Made by a program: the position numbers and the translations under genes. Under the pieces are notes generated by a model. It worked only from the letters and a program-made list of their open reading frames with translations, was not told the origin of the DNA and searched no databases. Shown here in pieces: positions 23,660-35,271 of a stretch of DNA of 64,000 nucleotides (position 1 is the stretch's first letter; every line of letters starts with the position of its first letter). Source of the stretch: Blakeslea trispora (Eukaryota > Mucoromycota > Mucoromycetes > Mucorales > Choanephoraceae); NCBI GenBank assembly GCA_025331445.1, contig JAIWNE010000003.1, forward strand, positions 1 through 64,000, written 5' to 3'.

Positions 23660-24048
23660 TCCTAATTTTGGATGTCCACAAAAATTAGAAAAGTGGTCAC
23701 TTTTTTTTATGAAATAGAAAATCCGGACAAGCACAGCACTGAGCCATATCATCTGGTAATGGGCAATGCCAGAATCTACTACAAGTCTGAACTAAGTGAG
23801 TGGATTGAGGCAAGGAACAAACACAAGCTCAAGTTCCTTCTTCTTTACTCTCCTTTTTTTAAACCCTCTGGAAGAATGCTTTTCAAAGCTCAAGAATCAC
23901 GTCAAAAAGCATGCTTTAGATGATAGAGAGAGTCTTATCGGAAGAATACAAGAAGGAAGCCATACAATAACCAAAAAAAATTGTGAAGATTGGATAAGGC
24001 ATAGTCTTTCCTTCTTTGGTAAATGCATTTTAATGGAACAGAATTTAT
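23660..24048 (+). pseudogene. Tc1/IS630-type DDE transposase remnant
   Basis: A C-terminal fragment of a DDE transposase. It reads HLVMGNARIYYKSELSEWIE and LLLYSPF, then after a one-base shift LNPLEECFSKLKNHVKKHAL. In intact relatives the first motif is VMDNA-x-H; here the catalytic Asp has become Gly. The second carries the third acidic residue (NPLEE), which is still present. The shift falls in a run of seven T at about 23855; six would restore the frame. No terminal inverted repeats or N-terminal helix-turn-helix are visible, so this is an immobile relic. It starts the 23.6-28.4 kb cluster of broken element genes. Confidence 0.85.
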
Positions 24049-24556
24049 AAAGTGATAGGTGAACATTGGGCCAAATTTTTGTCGCTTGAGTTCAAAGTGA
24101 TACGAAAATCCTGTACTTTGATTTCAATGTTAGTATCATTGATATTTTGGATTGGCAAGAACAATTTAAAAACTCTTATATCGTGATGAACAGCTGCTCA
24201 ATTCACAACAGCAAATGCAATTCAAGATATGTAGTGAAGCGAGACTATCACTGTTTATTCTAATAGAACAGCTTTAATCAGTGGTAAAAAGCAAATTAAA
24301 ATCAGAGAAACTTCTTTTGACAGAGACCCTCAGTTCAGAAATAAACAATGCTGGTAATAACGTATTGCATAGTGCTCTTGAGGGATTCTGCCGCTTTCTC
24401 ATGTTATATGGAAGATTTACTTGGATAAAAATCATTGTAAAATAGCTCAGTTTGCGCCTACTAAATAGAGAAATGTGCCAATACAAAAAAATGGTGGTAA
24501 AAATGGTATAGTATAATATAGTACTAATGAGGGGAAGTAGGTACTATTGACCAGCT
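24049..24556. other. Spacer between mobile-element remnants
   Basis: AT-rich, about 500 nt, with no readable protein and no inverted repeats that I can detect by eye. Confidence 0.5.
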
Positions 24557-25640
24557 TTATTCTTCATTGGGTCTTTTTTTGAAAAACGCTCTTTTTAAAC
24601 TTGCTGGCGTAGCATAATTGCTAAAATACCCATCTTTCTTGTCAGTTTCAAAGCATTCCTTCCAATTCATTGTTTCTACTGACTTTTTGAACTGAAGGGC
24701 ATAGTCCATATCGTTTTTTGGAATACTGCTCTCAGGTAAAATGTCATCTTTGTTTTCACAGCCGGTTGCATTTACATTTATTTGTTTTATTGTTGCCTCG
24801 GGCAGTTCCAAAGGTGCTGGCATTGGAGATATACATGGGGAGCTCTTCTTGAAATATTTGCGTTTACATGTCTCCGCATACAAAATTCCATCGTCTGCGC
24901 GTTTTTTGAGAAGACTGTCAGGCATAGCTCCTATCACGTTTATTATCTTTTGGAATTGTGTGCTTGTTTGCTTGCAAACGTCAGCCAAAGCCGCTTCGAT
25001 GAGTGTTTCTTTGTTTTCTTCCTCCGTCTGCTCTTTGGCGATTTTGTATAGTTTCTGCATGGTTGTATCATTTTTGTGTTCCATTGAAATCAATGATGGT
25101 TTTTGTCTACAAAAAAAGACTCCAATAGCCAACAATGGGTGAAGTGAAGGTTGTATAAGATCTTTTTCGATTGTATCATGATCAATAAAAAACAGTTTTT
25201 GGCCCAGTACTTGCATGGGATTTCTTTGACAAAGGAATGCTGCGTTTCTTCAGAGTCTGTCGAGATATAGCTGCACGTTCTTTCAATACCAAATACAAGT
25301 ATCACTGGCTTGGCTTCATATTCGTTTTTTACATTTAATGAATAATTGGGCAGGCGGTCAATGAAGGCTTGATCAATGGTACGTTCAATTTCTATGAGCA
25401 TGGGCGGGAAGTCAGCAGATACCACTGACGGTGCGTAGAGAACATCTGACTTTGTGCCATCTGGCCATTCAGTTGGGCGTGGAGCGTAGAGGTGGAGGGC
25501 CTCAGGTCCTATATAAAACTTGAGTAAATATATCTATATATTTATTTCACTCTTAGCAGAAAGACAAAGGGTCACTTACTAATCAATGCTGTCACTATGA
25601 TGTTAATGACTTCTTGGTTGCGTAGTATCAACTTTGACAT
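24557..25640 (-). pseudogene. Frameshifted gene of a probable repeat family, function unknown
   Basis: Exon 1 is 25580..25640 (MSKLILRNQEVIN). A phase-keeping intron leads to exon 2 from 25508 downward: PEALHLYAPRPTEWPDGTKS, then DFPPMLIEIERTIDQAF and NYSLNVKNEYEAKPVILVF. After CKYWAKNC the frame shifts by one base in a run of six T near 25190 and continues to a stop at 24557 (about 320 residues in all). The second part contains HDTIEKDLIQPSLHPLLAI, a long helix and a charged tail. The block PPMLIEIE...PVILVFG resembles the beta-strand/E-x-E core of PD-(D/E)xK nuclease folds, but this is only a resemblance. Nearby broken transposase genes suggest a dispersed repeat family. A sequencing error in the T run would make it an intact gene. 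Confidence 0.5.
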
Positions 25641-26097
25641 TAAATCAGAACCAGGCAACTTTTTTTTAAAATAAAGTTCCCCACGCTAACATTTTGGCCC
25701 TTCACGGACGTGGCTAAAGTTCAGCCAATGAAAATAGCGGAAATTTGAAGCCCGAAGAAGAATGTTAGTGCGTCCGTAAAATTCATGCAAACTATCCTTC
25801 ATATTTAAATTGAGGCATAAAGAGCATATAATTATTGTTCATACCTAAGAGAATCTCTTGCAGTTGAAAAAATGGCAGACAAAAGTACGTGACCATCTTG
25901 GTATTGATCTTGGCTTGATTTCAATGATGCAAAAATGGCTGTTGTGCAGCTGAAGAAGGATTGGAAGGGTGGAAGAAGGAGAGGAGAAGTAAGGAACAGA
26001 AGCATAAATACGACGATATAGTCATCGACTTCTCACAACGATAGTTTATCTTTGCTCTCTATTTTTGTATGCATTAGACATTTGCCCAACCAATTAT

Positions 26098-26919
26098 TCA
26101 TATCTCAAACACATCATCAAAAATTGTATCATTGAAACGATAGCGGATTGCACTAAAAAGACAGACATAAATAACCATTCGGCTTACCTCCAAGACAACA
26201 CTAGGTGTTTCTCCTTTTCTTATCATACTGCATGCAAACTCAACGTCTTCAGGAGCAAGATTTCTGTGCACAGCATAGGTCGACAAGTCATTGTTCAAGG
26301 CATGGTTATGCTCGATGGTGACTTGCCGAACCTCCCAAGGATTTTCAACATCACATACCTTACTGGCGTAGATACACAAAGGACATTCCTTTCTGCCAGA
26401 ATTGTGAGCTTTGGTGCTCTTTTGGTTGGCTAATAGAGTGTTTCCCGTTCAAAGTTCAGTTCCTCTGCTAATTTCGTTATACTTTTTTGATAACATCTTA
26501 CTATTGGCATCTTTTTCAGGTTCGTCTTTTTCTTCTTCGACTTGAGGCTTCATGGCTTTTCTGTAAACGCCACCATGTCTACATTGCAAAGTGATAAAAC
26601 GATCTTTGACGCTCTTGCCAGTAGTGATGGGACAGTTAAACTGCTTGCTAATCTCCTGAGCCTTTTCCCTGAGTTCTTTCATGCTCTTAAACTTGGCACC
26701 TACAAAAAATGCCTTGCTCAACTCCTCATTCATGTTGCGAGAAGACTGATTAAAGTCGATTTCGTTATCTTCAACAATAATTTCCTCGTCAGAAGACAAG
26801 TACTCTTCGACATCGTAGCTGTTCCAATCAAAAGCTTCGTTAGCTTGTCTAGTTTGAGACTTAGCAGCAGTGAGTTGAGAGTTGTTGAATGTAGCTTGAG
26901 AGTTTAATTTAAAATTCAT
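26098..26919 (-). pseudogene. MULE/FAR1-type zinc-finger transposase N-terminus, interrupted
   Basis: From the ATG at 26919 a frame encodes an acidic N-terminus (DVEEYLSSDEEIIVEDN). A FAR1/WRKY-GCM1-like DNA-binding region follows: SMKELREKAQEISKQFNC, RFITLQCRHGGVYR, then GRKECPLCIYASK, NPWEVRQVTIEHNHALN. The Cys/Cys...His-x-His pattern (CRHGG, CPLC, EHNH) is the usual zinc site of MULE-type elements. A single in-frame TGA at about 26447 separates the two halves; the frame is otherwise preserved. After LEV a GTAAGC donor may start an intron, but no transposase core follows, so the element is truncated as well as interrupted. Confidence 0.7.
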
Positions 26920-27600
26920 TGCCCTTCGCTATCTGAAATTTCTGAGCAATCAGATATCAGCCCTAAAGCAATTTACATTTACGTTGGGATATTTGACTGT
27001 AAAAGCAATAAAAACCAATACAGAAACGCAATAATCTCATTTGATAATTATAAGAACACTTCTAGGCAGAATTGGTGACGATCTGAGCTTAGTTTGCTGA
27101 ATATTTTGACTCATTTCCTGATATTTAAAGAAGACTGTTTCCTTTGAGTACATGATGTTAATGCAAGAAGTATAATTCATGACTATGTTCAGCAATACTA
27201 TATTGTATTAAGACAATAAAGTGTTGGGATTTTAATGCAATTCACTAGATTATATCTTGCTCAACAGAAGTAAGGTGTTCAATCAGTCCATTAATAAAGA
27301 CACTAAAACAATCAAATGCTCTACAATAAACATAACTATTTCGCAACGCAGATGCACTTTTCTCTTTTGCTTCATTTCGTTACTCTTTCTTTATTCTTTT
27401 ATAAGCAGCACAGTAGATGTTTGACATTTTTATTGAAAGTTTGTTTGTGAAACTAATGTATGAATACGATGAGTAGCTCAAAATGCGCTTTGACATGATT
27501 ATTGTTATTAAGAGTAATAAGTGAATAGACTGAGTGATGAACTGTTCTTCATAGTGTATAAAGCCTTCTTATTTCGATGGTTTGTTAAAGTAAAAAAAAA
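26920..27600. other. Spacer between mobile-element remnants
   Basis: AT-rich, nearly 700 nt. No gene-like frame, terminal repeat or target-site duplication was recognised. Confidence 0.5.
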
Positions 27601-28394
27601 TTGCTCTTAAAAACGAGCTCACAATTAACTCAACAATCCCACGTCAATGATGATATCCAATCAATGATCAATGTTAATACAGCTATATACCATAGCAAAC
27701 AAATGGTTTTAGCTGAGGGTAAGGCAAGCCGTCCTGTAAACACTATCAAGGCAAATGTTAGCAAGCAAAGAGATTGGAAGGTAAGTAAAACAAATTGGGA
27801 TGTGATAAAGTAGATCCATTATTCACACTTTGTAAATAGCAATGGTGCCAGGAAAAGGCTTTTGCAGATGGCGAAATTGTATCTGACAGCAAGCTCAGTT
27901 TCTTCTTGGATGACTTTGTCATGGCACGTGGTAGAAAAAAGCAAAGAGCTGAAGATGGCAACACTATTCCTTTGGGCAAAGAATCTATCTTGGCCTATGC
28001 CAAGGCTGTATCTAATCTTTATAACACGCAAAAGGCCTTGAAGATCAACTCAAACGAAGCTGCCAGAGGTCCTTTGGTTCGTACTTTCTTGGACAACTTG
28101 GAGAAGACCAAAGTCAGACAAAAAAGAGAAAACTTCGAAGACAGAGGCAAGAACACCTTGAATGATGGATATACGAAAGATGAATTGATGAAGATCAGCC
28201 AGTACTTTATCAATCACAAGAATGACATCAACGGCTCTCGCGATCGACTTTGCTTCTTGATCAGCCATGCAATGCTTTGCAGAAGCCAAACTGCTCTCAG
28301 CCTTCAATTTTTCGATCTTTTTGCAATTACTCTTGAGAACCAAGGTGTCACGAAGTGCATTTCTTTGGCTACCACCGTTCTGACATCTTTATAA
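27601..28394 (+). pseudogene. Crypton-type tyrosine recombinase, N-terminal half only
   Basis: Two stretches join in phase across a GTAAGT...TAG intron (27781-27839). The first ends KANVSKQRDWK at 27780; the second begins QWCQEKAFADGEIVSDSKLSFF. The first has its only ATG at 27667. The text then follows the N-terminal domain of fungal Crypton recombinases as I know it. It has a tryptophan-cysteine WCQ helix, a SILAYAKAVSNLYNTQKAL helix (YVxAIxxLYxxQ), GPLVRTFLDN, GKNTLNDGYTKDEL (the RGxGTLxDGYT block) and DRLCFLISHAMLCRS. It stops where the catalytic R...HxxR...Y domain should follow. It is therefore a relic unable to recombine. Family assignment is by remembered motif order and needs a profile search. 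Confidence 0.7.
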
Positions 28395-28615
28395 ATATCA
28401 AGTATCAGAGGATCTTTGAGGATGTAACCAATGGCTCAGCGACATCGAAGACAAGATATAGGAGCTTCATATTCAAGCGCAAAAACATGATTAGTATTGA
28501 AATTACGATAATATGCGGATATTATTGTTTATTAGAGCTCTTTACATTCAATGCAAAAAGTAAATTATAGAAAGTATACACAAAAATTAAAAATATAGAA
28601 TAGAATAATAATTAT

Positions 28616-31039
28616 TTAAGCTACAGGTTCGACAAGAGGGGCTCCAGCGAGAGGACAGTGATCGATTGAATCTGATCCACCGTTACCCCACCAATCAATA
28701 GTGTAGTTATTGGTACCTTGACTGACACCCCAAATAACCAAAGCTGCAATAGCGCAGCCAGAGTCAAAGGCAGCGGAAGTAAGGTAATTGTACTTGATCC
28801 ACCAGTTACGGCGATATTTACGCAACCAGTACATGGAGATGAAACCAACAGCACACCACATAGAGAAGTTCATGGGAACCTACAAAAGAAAGATATTTAG
28901 AGATCAAAGCTATCTTTAAAATAAATTGTATGTATACTTACAGCAGGAGGCATCATACCAGTAGCGTTGAAGATCAAAGGAATATGGACATACTTCAAGG
29001 GAGTGTTGGGGTATCTCTTAGCCAAGAAGTAGAAAGGAATGGGCAAGATGAAACCGATCAAGAAGAACCAGTTGACAACAGCATAGGGAGAGTTACCACC
29101 AAACATCTTTCCAGGACCGATTGTACCCCAGATGATAGAAGCAGAGTAGAATGTGTGAGCACTAGGACATGTGAAAGGATAAGCCTCAGTTGTACAGATG
29201 TTTTTAACTGAGCTCATGAGCCATTTAGCAGTAGATAAGTTGATAAGACCAGCTAAAGTATAAAATGTTAGAATTGTCACCATTAAAATGGATGAAGTTA
29301 ATGTACTTACCAATGACGGTACCAACAGTTTGGGCCCAGAACATAGCCTTAGGAGGAACCTTGGTATAATGACCCAACTTCAAATCACTTACGAAAGTAA
29401 GACATTGAGCCATGGAGATGTAGCCGTAAGTCTTGAAAGTGACGTTAGCAATAGGGTGACCGGGCAAAGCATAACCAATGATAAGTTCAGTAATGATGTT
29501 AAGACCAGGTTGTTGATTAGTAACAGCTTGAATAATACCAATAGGCAAGGTAAAAATGACTGGAATAAGGATGGCCAAAATAAGACCCCACCAGGGCAAC
29601 TTAATCTCGGGCCAGCCGTAAATTACACCAAAGGAGACACCGAAAGAGCAGACAAAGATAGCAATGTACCACCAAGTAGGTACTTCAGGGTAAGCACGCA
29701 TCAACTTTCTGTGAATATCTTCGTCTTCGGTACGGGATTGTCTGAATTGGTTTACAATCTCCTTGCCATGGTGCAAAGCAGTGTGAGAGATGATACTGGT
29801 AACACCAGCAAACATGATACCATAAGTAAAAGCAAAGAAACTAGACATGTACAAAGGACCGTAGGCAGCGTAAGCTTCTTCGTTCAATGTCTTATCGGGG
29901 TTCAATACGATAGCGTTATCCCATTTAGCACCATCCTTAGTGAAAAGTTGAGAGGTAAGGATAGGGAACTTTTGAGCATCCCAAGTGTTAGTGTAGTAGA
30001 TAGCGGGAACAATAACCCAACTGACCAAGACGAAACCAGCAGCGATGTTGGCAGTGGCCCACCAGGGGACAACCAAGGGACTGCTGAGGAAAGAGACAAT
30101 GGTAGACCAATCGAAGGATACAGCGAGCATACCAAGACCTTCAGAACCACCGGTCAATTGAGAAAGAACCTTGTTGGAAGGCTTAATCCAACAAGCCCAG
30201 GAGAAGAAAGTCAAGGTTTGGAAGAAGTAACCAGGAAGCCAGTAGTAGACAAACATACCACCGAAACAGTAAAGGAAGTACTTGAAACGAGGGGTACCAG
30301 ACCAATCACCATCTGGAATGTGGAAGGAACGGAAGAGAGAGATGTTGGCCAAGTTAGCAGGCCAGATCATAGAAGAGGGGTATACAAGGAATGGACGGAG
30401 AACACCGGCCATACCAAAACCAATAAGTTGGGTAGTCCAGATAAGAAGGATATCACCACCCCAACCCATGTCTTGGTCGTACCAAAGGTTTTGAATAGTA
30501 ATAATATCAATAGCATAAGCAGTACTGTAACAACAATTGGCCATAGCAGTAATCAAGACATGTTCTTTCATGTTGAAGGGTCCAGGGTTGAAGAAGCGAG
30601 ATTTAGGGATGACCTTTTCCAAGAATTTACCAATAGGGAAGGAGATCAATTGTACGACTAAAGGAGACAATGTCATGGCATTACGTCTGTACCAGAAGAA
30701 TTGGTTGACAAACGACAGCAAACAACTGAAGATGATACCCAAGAACCACATACGGAAGGTATAAACAGGCAAAGTAGGGTCATCGGTACTATAGTTCAAT
30801 GTTTGGTCAGTATCGTTATGTTTTTGTTTTTGTTTTTGTTTAGTTTGTACTCACTTTGGGACAACAGCTCTGACTTCTTCAATAGGAGAATCTTCTTCGA
30901 TATAAGTTGCAGTCTTGACACCATCTACTTCTTCGTCATAGTAAGAAGCAGGCTTCTTTTCGTCAAAGTGCGTTTCGTGATAATCATTTCGAGCCTCGTT
31001 AGAGGAATGAGATGAATGGATGCTTGCTTTAGTTGCCAT
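28616..31039 (-). CDS. Oligopeptide transporter, OPT family
   Basis: Proton-coupled plasma-membrane importer of small peptides (the fungal OPT group; some members carry glutathione or metal chelates). Exons are 30855..31039, 29311..30788, 28942..29252 and 28616..28879 (745 residues). The N-terminal 60 residues are polar and cytosolic. About 14-16 membrane segments follow. Hallmarks are FFNPGPFNMKEHVLI near residue 140, YAIDIITIQNLWYDQDMGWG, and SFDWSTIVSF. Further along come LPGHPIANVTFKTYGYIS, KLGHYTKVPPKAMFWAQT (the K-x-P-P cytosolic loop) and SAHTFYSASIIWGTIGP with the NWFF helix. The last exon ends with GAPLVEPVA. The codons are strongly biased (AAG, GTC, ACC), suggesting high expression. 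A long open frame on the opposite strand is only its antisense shadow. Confidence 0.95.
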
Positions 31040-34000
31040 CTCTCAGAATAAAAAAAATCAAAATACTAAAGATGTTTGTATTATGATTCTCGACTAAAGA
31101 AGAAAAAAAGTGAAGAAAGAGAGAAGTGCAAGGAAAGAACGAAGAAGATCGAAATTCAGAATTACACATCTGGTATATATATTATTTTTTGATTTTGTCA
31201 TACTGTTTAAGCAACAAGAACACATCAGATGATGATAACCACTGATATGATATAGACTGGGTTGATGTAGTATATTCATCTTAAAATGACAATTATGCCT
31301 ATTTAATAATTGGTGAGAACAATGTACAACAATAGATATCATTTTCGCTCCACTAAAGGCAATTAACGAATCGTATCAAAATTACTATTTTGTTTATATT
31401 ATCATTTGTTCACTCAGACACATTTGTTACTTGTAAAAAAAACACTGCTTTTGTTTCGATTAAAATACATTCACGAAATCTGCATAGGAAGGGATGATTG
31501 CTTCTTCTTGCCAAAAAGGTAATAGATGTGTAAATTTGGGATTCCAAAACATTGGTTCATACTAGAAGCAGTATTCCGGACAAGGTAAAAAGATGAAAAT
31601 AATATCGAATCAAATTTGGCTATTCTTTCCAAGAAAGAAACCCCATTGATAGCAGGAGAAAAAGATAACTTATCACATGTGTGTCTAAGCTTGACAAATT
31701 ACTAAATATGCTACATAATGCCTTTTTAAGATCAAGAAGTATTCTGTGATTCGAATTTTCAGAAAGATGACACAAGGGTCTATCTGTGTAACTCTTGATT
31801 TGCTCAAATAAAGTAAAGAGAAAAGAAAAAGCCTAAATACGGTACTTTCATTCTCAATTGGTCAGTTCACTGATAACTATTGATCAAAGGTTCAAACTCA
31901 ACAGATCAAGTTGGCAAGATCCACTTGATCAAAGATCATCACTGCTCATTAGACAGGATGACTTATAATGCAGTCATAAGGGGTGCTTCATGATAAAGGG
32001 TTGCAAACATCTTTGAGAAATGAACAAGTAGTTTTTTCAGCAACTACCATTTTTCAGGAGAGCAGAGTGCCGTATTCTTTAGGCAAGAGACTTCATTTGA
32101 CACGACAAACAGAAATAGCTTCATTGGGTTGGGATGTAAGCTGACTTGAAGCCATGCATTAATCAATTCAGTGCTTTACTTGCGCATTTTCTATAGACAG
32201 ACAGCATTCTTTTCTTTTTTGAAAAAAAAAACACTCATCTCAACAATTACCGTTTATGTAGGATTTGTCTTGATAGACACTAGCGTTATTGTGTTAATTG
32301 AAACTTATACATCTCTCATGCTTGTGTCATTAAAGACAGATTGAAATGTCAACTACACAAGATCAAGCGACAGCAAAAATAAATAAATAAAACACTCTTC
32401 CAAGAAATGCAAAAAAAAATGAATCACAGCCTAAAACCAGTGGTCAAACACTGTATAGTTCAAATAGAGAAATCAGATTCATATCTTGCCTGATCTTTTG
32501 ATCTAAGGAAAGTGATTGCCTTATGCCTAAGCTTAGTCTTTCTGATTTAAGAAAAAAATTGTCGATCTTAACCTCGTTATCTACTTGTGTAATCGCTCAT
32601 TGCTTTTGCCACATATATATAAATACCAACATAATGGCAATGAGACATCATTTCATATCAAAAGAAGAGAAAAAAAGAAGAAGAAGGAAGGAAGGTGAGA
32701 GATCAAATGGTTGAGTTTCCCTGCTAAATTATGATAATCGATACTGAATTGTCTCTAGCAATGAAATGTCATACAGAGATTGTTTTCCTGATAGGACAAC
32801 AACTTGGTTGCTAAGACTACCAGAAGCATCAGAAGGTGACACAATCAAGGTCTGTCTCACTCTGTGTTACTTCCTAGCATTAAAATCCTTAATTGGTCAT
32901 TCTCCGCAAGTACTAGTAATGCATTACTTTCAATATCTGAATAGACCAAATAGAATTAGGGCATCTTTGTTTACTACCATCAAGACCATAGAGCAATGCT
33001 AAACCAATGTCGATGCAAGATCATACAACAAAAGAAAAATAGTTTCTTATACTCCTTCTGTTATACATCACCGTGTGAACATTGAGAAATACGAATAGTA
33101 ATCAGACCATCGTCTTCTCTCTCTTTGAGACATGTTTGCTACACAAGAACTCAAAACAGACATAAATTCCATAAACCATATTTAGATGGATCATCTAAAC
33201 TCAGGCTTGAAATGGTTCGTAGTTCCCTATCATCCCGAAATGTTTGAATTCTCTTAGTAGGTAACATATGGATGAATCAGATTAAAGTGTAACTTCTTTA
33301 ACAGAACAAGCAAGGCTTTCTTCAGGTAAATTTGTAAATCATGTTTTAACAAGAACACTTGCTATATTCGAGAAGAAAGCAGAACTATGAAATAGGAATA
33401 CTCTATAGGATTTTGGCAATCCATTAAGAGATGTTTTACCGAATCATTTGAGTTTAGGAATCCTGCAGCAAAAGAAAAAAGATGACTAGATGCTACATTT
33501 AGAGTTCTGAGCTTGAGTGATCTTTCCAAATAAAGTTCAAATCTTCTCAGTACCCTTTTTCTTAGAAATACAAATAAATTGCAGCACCAGAATAACTATT
33601 TCCATACACACACACTCTATATCTGAAAAAGCTTCTAGCCTATAGATCAAGATCAAAACAGGTAAGATCTAGACTTGAGTAAGTCTGCTTGTTAGAACGA
33701 AGCAGATTTCATTAAAAAAAGGCATCAAAGAGGATAAAAGTATATCATCTAGATTGGATGAGGGAGAGAGAGAGAGTGGCCAGGAAAGGCAAAGGAAGAA
33801 GCTTTTTATAATTCAAGCATAAAAACAATCATCAATAAACTGCAAAGAACGCAAAGTACAAGCTGAGAAAGCTCTCTCTCAAGATAAGATTATCTGGGAA
33901 TCATTGTGTTCAAAATCGAATTTAGGTTGGCTAGTTAACCTAAATAGCAATAGTTCTTTCAGTTGATTCAAATAGCAAACACAGCAACACAAAAGTAAGA

Positions 34001-34402
34001 CTTGATGAACTGGTACGACTAGAGCTTGCAATACAAGAAGATCAAATTCAATCAACACAAGTCTTTTGTAAACTTTTTTTTATGGTTGTTATACTGTTGG
34101 TTCTTTATATGACAAGAATATTATACACTATCTATAGCCTTCTTGAAATAATACAGAGGCTCTGGCATATAAACGATGCCAATTCAATATGGCTATACAT
34201 TTTAGCATTACAAAAATATTTGCATTTTCATATAACAAAGCGATAAAAGTGATACATGTTGCCTTGGAAGAGCTAAACTAATCTGAAGCTTTTTGGGCTA
34301 GACAAAGGGATCATGTGTATACTGGTTATTTGATTCTTATACAAAGAGTCATCAATAACCGTAAGAAAACCAAAAGATCTTTACAAGCATATTGAGCTGA
34401 TT

Positions 34403-34472
<70 letters not shown>

Positions 34473-35271
34473 AAACATTGTATCTAATGATTGTTGCATT
34501 TATCTTTGGAAACTAAAGCTGAACAAATCACCAAAGAAATCAATCTTGGAATGAAATATTTTCTATACGAGGTTGATTGTTCTAAAACTCTTGGCTCAAG
34601 TAAACCAGCTATGAGAGGTAGAGCAATGACACAACTCATGTAAGCCTCCTAAAGTCTTTGTCTTTTCTCTTCGAGATATAGTCTTGCCACACACAGGTCC
34701 CAAGCAATTGTTCTATCATTTCGTGTAGTTTTGGGCTCTATCAAAACGCTTGAGCAAATAACAATAGCATCATTGTTATGATTGTTTTCTTTGTATCTGT
34801 CCATTATGTCGCTTAAAAAAAGAGATGTGTAGATTCTTATTCTGTACAGTCCACTTCTCACAACTTAAAGAATGATAATCTAAAGAGCGAGAGAAAAAAT
34901 GGAGCCTCTAAGTTTATCATCATTGCATTGACTAAGAAAATCAAAATGCATGACACATGGCTTGTGCTACACACTTGTAACACGTTAGTCTCAAAGCAAG
35001 ATAAGACAAAAGACAACCATTTGATGTAGTTTGTGGAATACACTAATCTCTGTATTAGCTCAAGATAGTTTTTTTTATCTGTATTACAGGTTGACAACAA
35101 AAAGACACTTCACATATTATGAGATTTAGGAGTGTAAAAGGTATCGGTTTAATTTGGGGGGGGGGGTTTTAAAAAAAAGATGGTACAAGAAAACAAAAAA
35201 GAACAAAAAGACTCTTTTTCTTATATAATGAAAGCATAAAAGTGAAAGACAAGACTGGTATTTTCCTTTTT
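31040..35271. other. Long intergenic region
   Basis: Over 4 kb upstream of the OPT gene and downstream of the FYVE-RING gene. I find no frame with recognisable protein content. Short ATG frames at 32523 and 32766 have no domain and no splice partner. It contains a TC microsatellite at 34407-34469 and a G10 run at 35157. Some of it is probably OPT promoter, but I see no identifiable site. Confidence 0.5.
34407..34469. repeat. (TC)n microsatellite
   Basis: About 31 uninterrupted TC dinucleotides in the intergenic region. It is the longest dinucleotide run in the window. Confidence 0.95.

Noticed and set aside
29288..30661. 457-codon open frame on the plus strand
   Set aside because: Exact antisense of the OPT transporter's large exon. 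Its composition is biased by the host gene's codon preference and has no domain of its own.
32523..33002. Short plus-strand ATG frames in the OPT upstream region
   Set aside because: Under 80 codons, no domain, no splice partner and no codon bias distinct from background.
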